64,000 nt of DNA, from positions 42,631 through 106,630 of the forward strand of contig CAVVIK010000008.1 in NCBI GenBank assembly GCA_963748315.1, read 5' to 3'. Under the pieces are notes generated by a model, which ran no database searches, had not been told where the DNA came from, and saw nothing but the letters and a program-made list of their open reading frames with translations. Origin of the DNA: DASPHG01 sp963748315. Its GTDB lineage: Bacteria; Actinomycetota; Thermoleophilia; Solirubrobacterales; Thermoleophilaceae. Shown here one piece after another: positions 8,587-17,564 of this stretch. Both the position numbers and the translations under genes were made by a program. Within the stretch, counting starts at the first letter, position 1. Every line of letters starts with the position of its first letter.

Positions 8587-9790
8587 TTGCCGCCTCTCAT
8601 CACCCGCGAGGAGGCCCTCGCACTAGGAGAGATCGAGGACCACGCCGCGATCGAGGCGCTCGTCGAGCGCGCGTGGCGCGCGCGCACCGACCGCTTCGGC
8701 GACTCGACCGACCTGTGCTCGCTCGTCAACGCGAAATCGGGCGGCTGCGCCGAGGACTGCGGTTTCTGCGCGCAGTCGAAGTACGCCGAGGCCGATACGC
8801 CGATGCACGCGATGATGTCGCCCGAGCAGATCCTCGAGCACGCCAAGGCCGCCGAGGCCGCGGGTGCGCACCGCTTCTGCATGGTCACGCAGGGCCAGGG
8901 GCTCTCGAAGCGCGACTTCCAGAACATCGTCGAGGGCGCGAAGCTCGTCGCCGAGCACACCAACCTCAAGCGCTGCGCGTCGATCGGCCACATGTCTCCC
9001 GCGCGCGCGAAGGCGCTCAAGGACGCCGGCATCCAGCGCGTCCACCACAACGTCGAGACGGCCGAGAGCTACTACGACGAGGTCTCGACGACGGTCCGCT
9101 ACGAGGGGCGCATCCGCACGGTCGAGGCCGTGAAGGAGGCCGGGCTCGAGACGTGCGTCGGCGGCATCCTCAACCTCGGCGAGACGCGCGAGCAGCGCGT
9201 CGAGATGGCGTTCGAGCTGGCGGACGCTCGACCCCACGAGCGTGCCGATCAACCTGCTCAACCCGCGTCCCGGCACGAAGTTCGGGGACCGCGACTTCAT
9301 GGACCCGTGGGAGGCGGTCAAGTGGATCGCGATCTTCCGCCTGATCCTCCCGGACGCGCTGTTCCGTCTCTGCGGCGGGCGGGTCGAGAACCTTGGAGAG
9401 CTGCAGCCGTTGGCCGTCAAGGCCGGCCTCAACGGCGTGATGATGGGCAACTTCCTGACGACACTCGGCTCGGAGCCGGAGGAGGACCGCTTGATGTTCG
9501 AGGAACTGGGGCTGAACGTCGCTCGCCAGCCCGACAACGGCGCAAACCCGAGGCCGGACAACCGGTCGGGGTGGCTCGACGGTGAGTCGCCCGGCACGCC
9601 GATCGACGAGCTGATCGACAGGCAGGCGGAGGCGAACTTCTGGAACCCGGCGACCCAGCTGCGCCACAGGAAGAAGAGCTCCGTGCCGCCGCGGCCCGAC
9701 GGCGCGCGCAACCGCGGCCTCGAGGTGGTGCACGTCGATCCCGACGACCCGGCGGAGCAGCCCACGATCGAGTTCGAGGCGGTGGCGTGA
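8587..9790 (+). CDS. bioB: biotin synthase, with one frame break and a long C-terminal extension
   Basis: Radical SAM enzyme that inserts sulfur into dethiobiotin. The [4Fe-4S] motif C-x3-C-x2-C is at Cys54, Cys58 and Cys61 (GGCAEDCGFCAQSKY). Later conserved parts include HHNVET, VGGILNLGETREQR, INLLNPRPGT and GGRVENL. The frame breaks near 9225, between AFELAD and LDPTSVP. Removing one base gives 400 residues, against the usual 320-350. The excess is about 80-90 residues after the normal end near FEELGLNV, rich in Pro, Asp and Arg. The TTG start has an AAAGGA Shine-Dalgarno. It starts a bioB-bioF-bioD run; its TGA overlaps bioF. Confidence 0.9.
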
Positions 9791-11034
9791 TGAGCGAGAT
9801 CCAGGAACGTCTCGAGGAGATCCGCGAGCTCGGCCTGTACCGAAAGCTGCGGCTGATCTCGGGCCCGCAGGGGCCCCGCGTCCTGCTGGATGGGCGGCCG
9901 GTGCTGTTGCTCTGCTCGAACAACTACCTCGGGCTGGCCGACCACCCGCGCGTGCGCGAGGCCGCGGCCGAGGCCGCCATGCGCTACGGGGTCGGCGCGG
10001 GCGCGTCGCGGCTGATCTCGGGGAACATGACGATCCACCGCCGGCTCGAGGAGCAGCTGGCGGAGTTCAAGGGCACGCCCGCGTGCGTCGTGTTCGGCTC
10101 GGGCTACCTCGCGAACACCGGCGTCGTCTCGGCGCTGGCCCGCGAGGGCGACGTCGTCTTCTCGGACGCGCTCAACCACGCCAGCATCGTGGACGGCTGC
10201 CGGCTCTCGCGGGCGGACACCTTCGTGTACGACCACTGCGACGTGGAGCACCTCGAGTGGGGGCTCCAGGAGGCGGACGGGCGCGGCAGCCTGATCGTCA
10301 CCGATGGCGTCTTCTCGATGGACGGCGACGTCGCGCCGCTGGCTGAGATCGTCGAGCTGGCGCAGCGCTACGACGCGCGCGTGATGGTCGACGACGCCCA
10401 CGGCGTGGGAGCGCTCGGGCCGGGGGGCCGCGGCGCGGTAGCCGACGCAGGCGTGGAGGACGAGGTCGACGTGGTCATGGGGACCTTGGGCAAGGCGCTC
10501 GGCTCGTACGGCGCATACGCGTGCTGCGACCGGACGATGGCCAAGTACCTCGTGAACACGGCGCGCTCGCTGATCTTCTCCACCGCCCTGCCCCCTCCCG
10601 CGGTCGCCGGCGCGATCGCCGCGCTCGAGCTGCTGGTCGAGCAGCCCGAGCGGGTGCTGAAGCTGCAGCGGAACGCCCAGCTGCTGAAGGAGGCCCTCGT
10701 CGACGAGGGCGTGCGGACGGAGTCCGAGACGCAGATCCTCCCGATCGTGGTCGGCAACGCCCGCGCGGCGGTGGCCGCCTCCGAGCGCCTGCTGGAGCGC
10801 GGCATCTTCGCCCAGGCGATCCGGCCGCCCACGGTGCCGGACGGCACGTCGCGGCTGCGCCTGGCGGTGATGGCGTCGCACTCGGCATCCGAGCTCAAGC
10901 CGGCCGCGCGCGAGATCGCGAAGGTCCTCGCCTCGGAAGCGCCGCAGCGCGGCGAGGTCGCCTTCGACTTCGGAACGCCGGCCGCGGACGAGCCGCCCGC
11001 GCGCGTCTTCGACCACCTGAGCGAAGCCGCGTAA
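9790..11034 (+). CDS. bioF: 8-amino-7-oxononanoate synthase
   Basis: A 414-residue PLP enzyme of the alpha-oxoamine synthase family, condensing pimeloyl-ACP or -CoA with alanine in biotin synthesis. Visible features are CSNNYLGLADHP near the N-terminus, FGSGYLANTGV, DALNHASIVDG, VDDAHGVGALG (PLP-contacting Asp and His) and MGTLGKALGSYG (Lys forming the Schiff base). ATG 9790 overlaps the bioB stop by one base (TGATG); a GTG one codon earlier is also possible. 2-amino-3-ketobutyrate CoA ligase (Kbl) is the close alternative, but placement between bioB and bioD decides for bioF. Confidence 0.92.
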   Translation: MSEIQERLEEIRELGLYRKLRLISGPQGPRVLLDGRPVLLLCSNNYLGLADHPRVREAAAEAAMRYGVGAGASRLISGNMTIHRRLEEQLAEFKGTPACVVFGSGYLANTGVVSALAREGDVVFSDALNHASIVDGCRLSRADTFVYDHCDVEHLEWGLQEADGRGSLIVTDGVFSMDGDVAPLAEIVELAQRYDARVMVDDAHGVGALGPGGRGAVADAGVEDEVDVVMGTLGKALGSYGAYACCDRTMAKYLVNTARSLIFSTALPPPAVAGAIAALELLVEQPERVLKLQRNAQLLKEALVDEGVRTESETQILPIVVGNARAAVAASERLLERGIFAQAIRPPTVPDGTSRLRLAVMASHSASELKPAAREIAKVLASEAPQRGEVAFDFGTPAADEPPARVFDHLSEAA

Positions 11035-11043
11035 GAAGGCCGC

Positions 11044-11712
11044 GTGCGCGGCCTGTTCGTAACCGGCACGGACACGGGTGTCGGCAAGTCGGTGGTGGCC
11101 GCCGCGATCTGTGCGGGCCTGGCCGCGCAGGGCCGCAGGGTGGCCGCGTTCAAGCCGGTCGTGACCGGGCTCGACGACCCGCCGGGCGATTGGCCGTACG
11201 ACCACGAGCTGCTCGCGTCGGTGACGGGCCAGGAGGCGGCGGCGGTCGCGCCGTGGCAGTTCGGACCGCCGGCCTCCCCCCACCTCGCCGCCGAGCTGGC
11301 CGGCGTGACGCTCGAGCCGCCCGAGCTGCTCGCGGCCGCACGCCGGGCGGGTGCCTACGCCGACGCGCTCGTGTGTGAGGGGGTCGGCGGCTTGATGGTG
11401 CCGATCACGCCCGGGTATCTCGTGCGCGACTTCGCCCTCGACATGCGCATGCCCCTCGTCGTGGCGGCACGACCGGGGCTCGGCACGATCAACCACACGC
11501 TGCTCACGCTCGAGGCCGCCCGCGCCGCCGGGCTCGACCCGGTTGCGGTGGTCATGACGCCGTGGCCAACGGAGCCGAGCCGCCTCGAGCAGTCGAACCG
11601 GGAGACCGTCGAGCGACTGGGCACCCTGCCGGTCACGACGCTGCCCGAGTGCACGCCGTCATCGCTGGCCGACGCCGCGGCGTCGCTGCCGCTTGCGAAC
11701 TGGCTCGGCTAG
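11044..11712 (+). CDS. bioD: dethiobiotin synthetase
   Basis: A 222-residue ATP-dependent carboxylase that closes the ureido ring of dethiobiotin. The P-loop GTDTGVGKS is at residues 8-16, followed by FKPVVTG (substrate Lys) and CEGVGGLMVPI, the conserved nucleotide/Mg region. The GTG start has an AAGAAGG Shine-Dalgarno 4 nt upstream. It follows bioF after 9 nt in the same operon. Its 3' end overlaps the convergent SDR gene by 4 nt. Confidence 0.93.
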   Translation: MRGLFVTGTDTGVGKSVVAAAICAGLAAQGRRVAAFKPVVTGLDDPPGDWPYDHELLASVTGQEAAAVAPWQFGPPASPHLAAELAGVTLEPPELLAAARRAGAYADALVCEGVGGLMVPITPGYLVRDFALDMRMPLVVAARPGLGTINHTLLTLEAARAAGLDPVAVVMTPWPTEPSRLEQSNRETVERLGTLPVTTLPECTPSSLADAAASLPLANWLG

Positions 11713-12416
11713 CTGCGGGCCAGGCTCAGCGTGTTCAGGCCGTAGCCGCCGTCGACCCGGATCACGTTGCCGGTGATGTAGGCGGCGGCCGGCGACAGCA
11801 GGAAGGCGACGGTGCCGGCCACCTCCTCGGGCTCGCCGATTCGCCCGAGCGGGAGTGCCGCAGCCATGCCTTCCTTCACGGGGTCCGGCAGCGCCTTCAC
11901 CTTCGGCGTCGCGATCACACCCGGCATCACGACGTTGCAGCGGATCCCGCGCGAGCCCCACTCCGCGGCTAGCGTCCGGGCCATCCCGACGAGCCCGGCC
12001 TTGGCGGCGGTGTAGGCGACCTGGCCGGGGAGGCCGGTCTCCGCCGAGGCCGACGAGATGACCACGATGCGCCCGTCGGCGGACTCGGCCAGCGCCTCGA
12101 ACGCGGCGCGAATCACATTGAAGGGGCCGGTGAGGTTGGTGGCGACGTCCTTGTCCCACTCGTCGGCCGCGAACCGCTCGGCGCGGTGGATCGTGTCGAC
12201 GACGCCCGCGTTCGCCACGACCGCATCGCACCCGCCGAGCTCGTCGATCAGCTTCGCGACGCCGGCATCCACGGCATCGCGGTCGCGCACGTCGAAATCG
12301 CCGATGTCGCAGCCCGCGACGGCCCAGCCCGCCTGCTCGAGCTCCGCCACGATCGCCCTGCCGAGCCCGCCCTCGGCGCCTGTGACGATCGCGCGCCTCC
12401 GCGGGTCAGCGCTCAC
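11709..12416 (-). CDS. SDR family oxidoreductase (FabG-like)
   Basis: A 235-residue classical short-chain dehydrogenase. TGAEGGLG (cofactor loop), VANAGV, the catalytic Ser in VISSAS and YTAAK (catalytic Tyr and Lys) are all present, and the C-terminus ends IRVDGGYGLN as in FabG-like enzymes. The GTG start lies 11 nt inside the end of the upstream unknown gene, so the pair is translationally coupled. The substrate is unknown; a role with the upstream protein is suggested only by the overlap. Confidence 0.85.
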   Translation of the reverse strand: MSADPRRRAIVTGAEGGLGRAIVAELEQAGWAVAGCDIGDFDVRDRDAVDAGVAKLIDELGGCDAVVANAGVVDTIHRAERFAADEWDKDVATNLTGPFNVIRAAFEALAESADGRIVVISSASAETGLPGQVAYTAAKAGLVGMARTLAAEWGSRGIRCNVVMPGVIATPKVKALPDPVKEGMAAALPLGRIGEPEEVAGTVAFLLSPAAAYITGNVIRVDGGYGLNTLSLARS

Positions 12417-13110
12417 GCGCGAGCCCGTATCGCTCCCAGTGCTCGTCCGGGATGTCGGCCGGGTCCTTGTACCAGTACCAAGTGCACGGATCGTGGTCGA
12501 AGTCACCCGGCGGGTGGCTCGGATACACCGGGTAGCCGATCCACTGGATCGGCAGCATCTCGTTCATGAAGGTGCAGTGCGTGCAGTAGATCGGGAAGCC
12601 CTTGCGGTTGTAGGCCCAGTCGTGTTCCTCCTCCATCACCGCGTAGCCGTTCTCGCCCTCGTACCGGCGGTTCCGCCAGAGCCGCTGGCCTGAGCCGCAC
12701 GGGTTCATCCGGAAGGTGACCTTCTCGTCGTCCTCCTCGATCTCGAAGGCCCCGGGATTCGGCCCGACGCCGCTGGTCGAGTGCGCGCGCCAGGTCGCGG
12801 CAAGGAGCTGGACGATCTCCTTCCTCGGGCGCGCGTCGATCGCCTCGACCGAGCGCTTCCAGTAGCGCTCCATCGCCCACTTCTGCGACTCGCCGACGGC
12901 CTCTTCGCCGCAGTTCTCCTTGACCCACGTCATCGACGCCGCGATCCCGTCGACCATCATGTCGTGGAGGAAGCGCCATTCGTGCTTCATCTCCTCGCAG
13001 AGGCGCTTCGCGCCCTCGAGATCGCCCGCGTCGATCGCCTCGATGACGCGGTCCATCGTGGGCCGCGACATCTCCGTCAACTCCTCGTTTGTGAACCAGC
13101 GCTCGCTCAT
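12406..13110 (-). CDS. uncharacterised protein with Cys/Trp-rich C-terminus
   Basis: A 234-residue soluble protein that is not recognised. The N-terminal half is helical and charged (DGIAASMTWVKENCGEEA). The C-terminal half holds MNPCGSGQR, FPIYCTHCTFMNE and HDPCTWYWYKDP, that is four Cys with several His and Asp that could bind a metal. No signal peptide or membrane segment is seen. It is coupled by overlap to an SDR enzyme. Transcription probably starts at the ATG from TAGGCT 6 nt upstream. Confidence 0.6.
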   Translation of the reverse strand: MSERWFTNEELTEMSRPTMDRVIEAIDAGDLEGAKRLCEEMKHEWRFLHDMMVDGIAASMTWVKENCGEEAVGESQKWAMERYWKRSVEAIDARPRKEIVQLLAATWRAHSTSGVGPNPGAFEIEEDDEKVTFRMNPCGSGQRLWRNRRYEGENGYAVMEEEHDWAYNRKGFPIYCTHCTFMNEMLPIQWIGYPVYPSHPPGDFDHDPCTWYWYKDPADIPDEHWERYGLARER

Positions 13111-13116
13111 GGCGCG

Positions 13117-13122
13117 AGCCTA
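13117..13122 (-). promoter_or_regulatory. leaderless-type -10 element (TAGGCT), minus strand
   Basis: TAnnnT hexamer 6 nt before the ATG at 13110. It shares two bases with the plus-strand element at 13121-13126, so the two promoters overlap and cannot easily be used at the same moment. Confidence 0.45.
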
Positions 13123-13126
13123 ACCT
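13121..13126 (+). promoter_or_regulatory. leaderless-type -10 element (TAACCT), plus strand
   Basis: TAnnnT hexamer exactly 7 nt before the ATG at 13134, with no Shine-Dalgarno. It overlaps the minus-strand -10 element of the divergent gene. Confidence 0.5.
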
Positions 13127-13133
13127 CCCTGCC

Positions 13134-13547
13134 ATGGACCAGTTCAACGTCTTCGTCGGCGAGTGGACCACCGAAGCCACGCATCCCGCCTTTCCGGACA
13201 CCGTCGTGCGCGGACAGGTGGCGTTCGAGTGGCTGGAGGGCGAGAAGTTCCTGATCCAACGTGCCGGCAACGACCATCCCGACTTCCCCGATTCGGTTTC
13301 GGTGATCGGCGAGGTAGACGGGCGAATCGCGATGTATTACTTCGACTCTCGCGGCGTCCACCGGGTATACGAGATGGCCCTGGCCGACACCGTCTGGAAG
13401 ATCTGGCGCGACGCACCGGGCTTCTCGCAGAGGTGCACCGGGACGTTCGAGGAAGACGGCGGCGCGATCACCTGGCGCTGGCAGCTCTCGCAGGACGACT
13501 CGACCTGGAACGACGACCTCGCAATCACCTACCGGCGCGTTCGGTAG
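13134..13547 (+). CDS. small beta-rich protein, DUF1579-like
   Basis: A 137-residue protein starting MDQFNVFVGEWTTEATHPAF, the type of start seen in small lipocalin-like or DUF1579-like proteins (a short lead-in followed by a G-x-W motif). The remainder is predicted beta strand with repeated aromatic residues. No catalytic motif is recognised. It is divergent from the Cys-rich unknown gene, with 23 bp between the start codons. Function is unknown. Confidence 0.6.
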   Translation: MDQFNVFVGEWTTEATHPAFPDTVVRGQVAFEWLEGEKFLIQRAGNDHPDFPDSVSVIGEVDGRIAMYYFDSRGVHRVYEMALADTVWKIWRDAPGFSQRCTGTFEEDGGAITWRWQLSQDDSTWNDDLAITYRRVR

Positions 13548-13548
13548 C

Positions 13549-15043
13549 TCAGTCGCCGCCCTCGGCGGCGTACTCGACGATCGACTGGTCGACGAGCCAC
13601 TCGACCGGCGCCTTGTCGTCGGTGTAGACGTCGCCGCCCTCGAGCGCCGGGGCGAGCTTCGATGCGGTCGCCTCGTACGAGCGGCTCGAGCTCATGGGGG
13701 AAGCGGGTGATGGCACGGCGGACCCTGTCCGCCGAGATAGGGGTGTCGCTCGCGAGCACCAGCGTGTTCGTCGGGTCGACCGGATCGCGTGCGACATCGG
13801 CGAAGACGTCTCCCATCGTCGCGCCCAGCACCTTCTCGAGCTCGTCCGAGCCCTCCGGGTGTCCGACGTTCACGATCACCATGCCGCCGTCGGTGAGCCG
13901 GTCCTGGCACAGCTCGAAGAACTCGCGCGTCGTCAGGTAGAACGGGATATAGGGCTGGCGGTACGCGTCGACGATGATCGCGTCGTAGTCCTTGTCGACC
14001 CGGCGCAGAAACGGCCGCGCGTCCTCGTGGTAGAGGTCGAGCCTGGGGTTGTTCATGTCGAAGTAACGGCGGCCGATCTCCGACAGCTCGGCGTCGATCT
14101 CCACGCCGTCGATCTCGGTCTCCGGTAGGTACTCCTCGTATATCCGCGACGTCGTGCCCGCCGCGTTGCCGAGGATCGCGATCTGATCCGGGGGCTCCGC
14201 ACGCGTCGCGAACGGGAGCAAGAGCGTGTTGTCCCAGTAGTCGCCGGTGAGAACGCTGTACGGCTCGTACACGGAGTGCCGGGCCTGCCCCTCGTTCAGC
14301 TCGAGTTTGCGCTTGCCGAAGTCGTCCTCGACGACGCGGGCGTACTGGTACGGCGTCTCGACCTCGTAGATCACCTTCCCGTCGTCGCTCGCCTTGAGCG
14401 TCCCTACGGGGAGTGCGAGCAGGACCACGATCGCCACCGGGGCGAGCGCATAGCGGCGCACCGGGCGAAGGCCCCACACGGCCACCACCGCGATGACGAG
14501 CGCGAACAGGAGGAACGTGCGCCTGGTGCCCACCAGCGGGATCAGGAGCAGCGCTGACACGAGCGTGCCGAAGAGGCTGCCCGCGGTCGAGAGCGCGTAC
14601 AGCCGGCCGGCGACCTGGCCGGCGTTCTCCACGCGCTCGACCGCCAGCCTGAGCGCCCACGGCGAGACCGCGCCCAGGAGCAGCACCGGGATCGCGACCA
14701 GCACGAGCACCGCGACCAGCGATCCGAAGAACGCCCCCGCCGAGATCTCGTCCAGGGCGTCGACCGCCAGGTCGAGCAGCGGGTCGGCCGCGAACGGCAC
14801 GACCGCCAAGAGCGACGCCGCCGCAAGCGCCACCAGGCAGAGCCCGCGCATCGTCGGGTTGCGATCGGCCCACCGCCCGCCGAGCCAGTACCCGACGGAC
14901 AGGGCGACGAGCACGACCCCGATCGTGTTCGCCCAGACGACCGTGGACGCGCCAAAGTACGGAGCGAGCAGCCGGACGGCGGCGATCTCCGCACCCAGCG
15001 AGCCCATCCCGACCACGAACACGAGCAGCGGGAGGGGCGGCAT
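13549..15043 (-). CDS. membrane-anchored spermidine-synthase-like protein, one frame break
   Basis: About 497 residues. The N-terminal 200 residues hold several membrane segments (for example LVAVLVLVAIPVLLLGAV). The C-terminal half is a class I methyltransferase/spermidine synthase fold, with ILGNAAGTTSRIYEEYLP in the position of the nucleotide loop, VEIDAELSEIGRRYF and DARPFLRR. Such fused proteins are common in actinobacteria but mostly uncharacterised, and polyamine synthesis is not proven for them. The frame breaks near 13681, about 45 residues before the end; removing one base joins HELEP to SYEATASKLAP. ATG 15043 is preferred for its upstream AGG; a GTG lies at 15055. Confidence 0.75.
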
Positions 15044-15061
15044 TCCGACCTGCACGATAGC

Positions 15062-15067
15062 TAGCGT
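15062..15067 (+). promoter_or_regulatory. leaderless-type -10 element (TAGCGT) for bioA
   Basis: TAnnnT hexamer 7 nt before the GTG start of bioA. This gives bioA its own promoter, separate from bioBFD. Confidence 0.45.
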
Positions 15068-15074
15068 CGAGCCC

Positions 15075-16376
15075 GTGCCGGATGCGCTTCGAGAGGCCGA
15101 TCGCAGGTACGTCTGGCACCCGTTCACGCAGCAGCGCGGATGGTCGTCGGAGGACGCTCCGATCATCGAGCGCGCGGAGGGCACGGAGCTGATCGACGCG
15201 GAGGGCCGGCGCTACATCGACGGCGTGTCGTCGCTCTGGTGCACGGTCCACGGGCACCGCCACCCGCACATCGACGCGGCCGTGAAGGCGCAGCTGGACC
15301 GCGTGGCGCACTCCACGATGCTCGGCCTCACCCACCCGGCCGCGATCGAGCTGGCCGAGCGCCTGGTCGGGATCGCCCCACCCGGGCTGACGCGCGTCTT
15401 CTACTCCGACAGTGGCTCGACCGCCACCGAGATCGCGCTCAAGATGGCGTTTCAGTACTGGCAGCAGCAGGGCGGCGCGGCCGCGCGCAAGACCCGCTTC
15501 GTCTCGCTGCGCCACGCCTACCACGGCGACACGGTCGGGTCGGTGTCGGTGGGCGGGATCGACCTGTTCCACTCGATGTACCGCCCGCTGCTCTTCGACA
15601 CCCTCAAGGTCGACCCGGGCGACGCCGACGAGCTCGACTTCGTGCTGTCCGGCTACGCCGGGGAGATCGCGGCGGTCATCGTCGAGCCGCTGGTGCAGGG
15701 CGCCGCCGGGATGATCATGCAGCCGGAGGGTTACCTGGCCGCGGTGCGCGAGCTCTGCGACCGCTACGGCGCGCTCCTCATCTGCGACGAGGTGGCCACC
15801 GGCTTCGGGCGCACCGGCCGCATGTTCGCGTGCGAGCACGAGGGCGTCAGTCCCGACCTCATGTGCGTCGCCAAGGGGCTGACGGGCGGGTACCTGCCGC
15901 TCGCGGCCACCCTCGCGACCGAGACGATCTACGAGGGCTTTCTAGGTGAGTTTCACGAGTTCCGGACGTTCTTCCACGGCCACACGTACACGGGCAATCC
16001 GCTCGCGTGTGCTGCCGCGCTCGCCACGCTCGACGTCTTCGAGCAGGAGCGCACGCTGGAGCAGCTCCAGCCGAAGATCGCCCTGCTCGAGGCGCTGCTC
16101 GCCGACGTGGCCGCGCTCCCGGCGGTGCGCGAGGTCCGCCAGCGCGGCTTCATGGTGGGAATCGAGCTCGGGGAGTTCCCGCTCGACGCCCGGATGGGAC
16201 ACCGGGTCACGCTCGAGGCGCGCAGGCGCGGCGCGATCGTGCGGCCCCTTGGCGACGTCGTCGTCCTGATGCCGCCGCTGTCGATATCCGAGCGCCAGCT
16301 CACGCGGCTCGTGGCGATCATCACGGACGCGATCACGGCGGCCACCGGCGGGGCGGAACTGCCTGCCGCCGCCTGA
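15075..16376 (+). CDS. bioA: adenosylmethionine-8-amino-7-oxononanoate aminotransferase
   Basis: A 433-residue class III aminotransferase that makes 7,8-diaminopelargonate with SAM as amino donor. The N-terminal VWHPFTQQ is the BioA signature; SSLWCTVHGH, the cofactor-binding SDSGSTATEIALKMA, ICDEVATGFGRTG and the catalytic Lys in CVAKGLTGGYLPLAAT follow. With bioB, bioF and bioD upstream, the late biotin pathway is complete in this window; the pimeloyl-forming genes are not seen. The GTG start is set by the -10 element 7 nt upstream. Confidence 0.95.
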   Translation: MPDALREADRRYVWHPFTQQRGWSSEDAPIIERAEGTELIDAEGRRYIDGVSSLWCTVHGHRHPHIDAAVKAQLDRVAHSTMLGLTHPAAIELAERLVGIAPPGLTRVFYSDSGSTATEIALKMAFQYWQQQGGAAARKTRFVSLRHAYHGDTVGSVSVGGIDLFHSMYRPLLFDTLKVDPGDADELDFVLSGYAGEIAAVIVEPLVQGAAGMIMQPEGYLAAVRELCDRYGALLICDEVATGFGRTGRMFACEHEGVSPDLMCVAKGLTGGYLPLAATLATETIYEGFLGEFHEFRTFFHGHTYTGNPLACAAALATLDVFEQERTLEQLQPKIALLEALLADVAALPAVREVRQRGFMVGIELGEFPLDARMGHRVTLEARRRGAIVRPLGDVVVLMPPLSISERQLTRLVAIITDAITAATGGAELPAAA

Positions 16377-16405
16377 CTTCCGCCTGACTTGTTACCGTGC
16401 TGGGC

Positions 16406-16566
16406 GCTTTGTAGGTAAGCCGAGTCCCCGCCTCTCAGAGGGCGGGGAGCGGGGGAACCACAGGCCGGTCACCCGGCCGGGGGCGAATCGCGACACAGCC
16501 GCCGCGTAGCGCACTCTTTCAGCGCGAGCCCGTCAGCTAACCCCGTAGGCCCGGAAAGAGAGAGGT
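16406..16566 (+). promoter_or_regulatory. c-di-AMP riboswitch (ydaO/yuaA leader) upstream of an NlpC/P60 gene
   Basis: Conserved ydaO blocks are visible in order: GTAAGCCGAG near the 5' side, GGGGAGCGGGGGAACC at 16444-16459, GGGGCGAATC near 16480-16489, GCGTAGCGC near 16504-16512, and GTCAGCTAACCCCGTAGGC at 16532-16550. This RNA class binds cyclic di-AMP and in actinobacteria commonly controls cell-wall hydrolases, usually as an off switch. The following ATG has a GAGAGAGG ribosome site. The exact 5' boundary is estimated. Confidence 0.92.
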
Positions 16567-16575
16567 CTCAACTTC

Positions 16576-17334
16576 ATGACGGCTCGTGTACGCGTTGGCG
16601 TACTTGCACTGATTGCGACAGGGGCGGCCGCCCTCCCAGCCGACGCGTCGGCCGCGACTTACGGCTCGCGCACCATGCGCGAGGGAATGAGCGGGAAGGA
16701 CGTCAAGCAGCTTCAGCGCTATCTGACGGCCGCCGGCCATTCCACGACGGCCGATGGCGAATTCGGCCCTCTGACGGCCAAGAGCGTGCGCCGGTTCGAG
16801 CGCGCAGACGGCCGCCCGGTGAACGGGGTCGTGCCGCGCAAGGACGCCAACGCCATCGAGCGGGCCGCCACGAAGGCCGAGCCCCAGCAGACCGAGCCCG
16901 TCGAGGACACGGCGCCGACGGAGACGGGCCGCGCACGGATCACCAGTGACGGGCTGGCCGTGGCGCCCGCGGACGCTCCTCCGGAGGTCCAGCAGGTGAT
17001 CGAGGCCGGCAACGAGATCGCCAAGAAGCCGTACAAGTACGGCGGCGGCCACGGCGACTGGACCGATTCCGGCTACGACTGCTCCGGGTCGGTCTCGTAC
17101 GCGCTCCACGCCGCGGGATTGCTGAACCGCCCGAAGGACTCCGGCGAGCTCATGAGCTGGCGCTTCTCGGGCCGAGGCGAGTGGATCACCGTCTTCGCCA
17201 ACTCCGGGCACGTGTACATGAAGGTCGCGGGGCTCCGCTTCGACACGAGCGGGCTCGACGAGGACGGCACCCGCTGGCATGACACGCGCCGGAGCCGGGA
17301 GGGCTACGTAGCCCGGCATCCACGCGATCTTTGA
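16576..17334 (+). CDS. secreted NlpC/P60-type cell-wall hydrolase with one peptidoglycan-binding domain
   Basis: A 252-residue exported protein. A signal peptide (GVLALIATGAAALPADASA) is followed by one peptidoglycan-binding repeat (MSGKDVKQLQRYL to FERADGRPVNGVV, residues about 37-88), a Thr/Glu/Pro linker, and an NlpC/P60-like catalytic domain. The catalytic Cys is in SGYDCSGSVSYAL and the His in ANSGHVYM. The predicted role is cleavage of peptide stems during wall growth or separation. The gene sits directly behind a c-di-AMP riboswitch, tying wall hydrolysis to c-di-AMP level. It is a close paralogue of the next gene. Confidence 0.88.
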   Translation: MTARVRVGVLALIATGAAALPADASAATYGSRTMREGMSGKDVKQLQRYLTAAGHSTTADGEFGPLTAKSVRRFERADGRPVNGVVPRKDANAIERAATKAEPQQTEPVEDTAPTETGRARITSDGLAVAPADAPPEVQQVIEAGNEIAKKPYKYGGGHGDWTDSGYDCSGSVSYALHAAGLLNRPKDSGELMSWRFSGRGEWITVFANSGHVYMKVAGLRFDTSGLDEDGTRWHDTRRSREGYVARHPRDL

Positions 17335-17340
17335 GCACAT

Positions 17341-17365
17341 AACCGCTGGAAACTCGCGGTTTTCG
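17341..17365 (+). terminator. possible weak intrinsic terminator
   Basis: A 6-bp stem (AACCGC / GCGGTT) with a 9-nt loop, followed by a short T-rich stretch just after the first NlpC/P60 gene. The stem is short and the T-run is broken by CG, so this is tentative. Confidence 0.3.
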
Positions 17366-17390
17366 CGAAGCGGGCTGCTACTCTGCCCGG

Positions 17391-17556
17391 CTTCGTAAGC
17401 CACCTGCCGAATCTCCGGCCGCCGCCGGCCGGGGAGCGGGGGAACCAATGGCCGCTCAGCGGCCAAGGGGCGAATCGCGACACAGCCGTTGCGTAGCGCA
17501 GCTCTTTCAGCGCGAGCCCGTCAGCTAACCCCGCAGGCGCCAGAAAGAGAGAGGTG
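17391..17556 (+). promoter_or_regulatory. second c-di-AMP riboswitch (ydaO/yuaA leader)
   Basis: The same ordered blocks as the first copy: CGTAAGCCACCTGCCGA near 17394-17410, GGGGAGCGGGGGAACC at 17431-17446, GGGGCGAATC near 17467-17476, TTGCGTAGCGC near 17489-17499 and GTCAGCTAACCCCGCAGGCG at 17520-17539. TACTCT at 17379-17384 could be the -10 box. The GAGAGAGG ribosome site precedes the ATG at 17565. The copy was evidently duplicated together with its gene. Confidence 0.92.
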
Positions 17557-17564
17557 CGACACGC

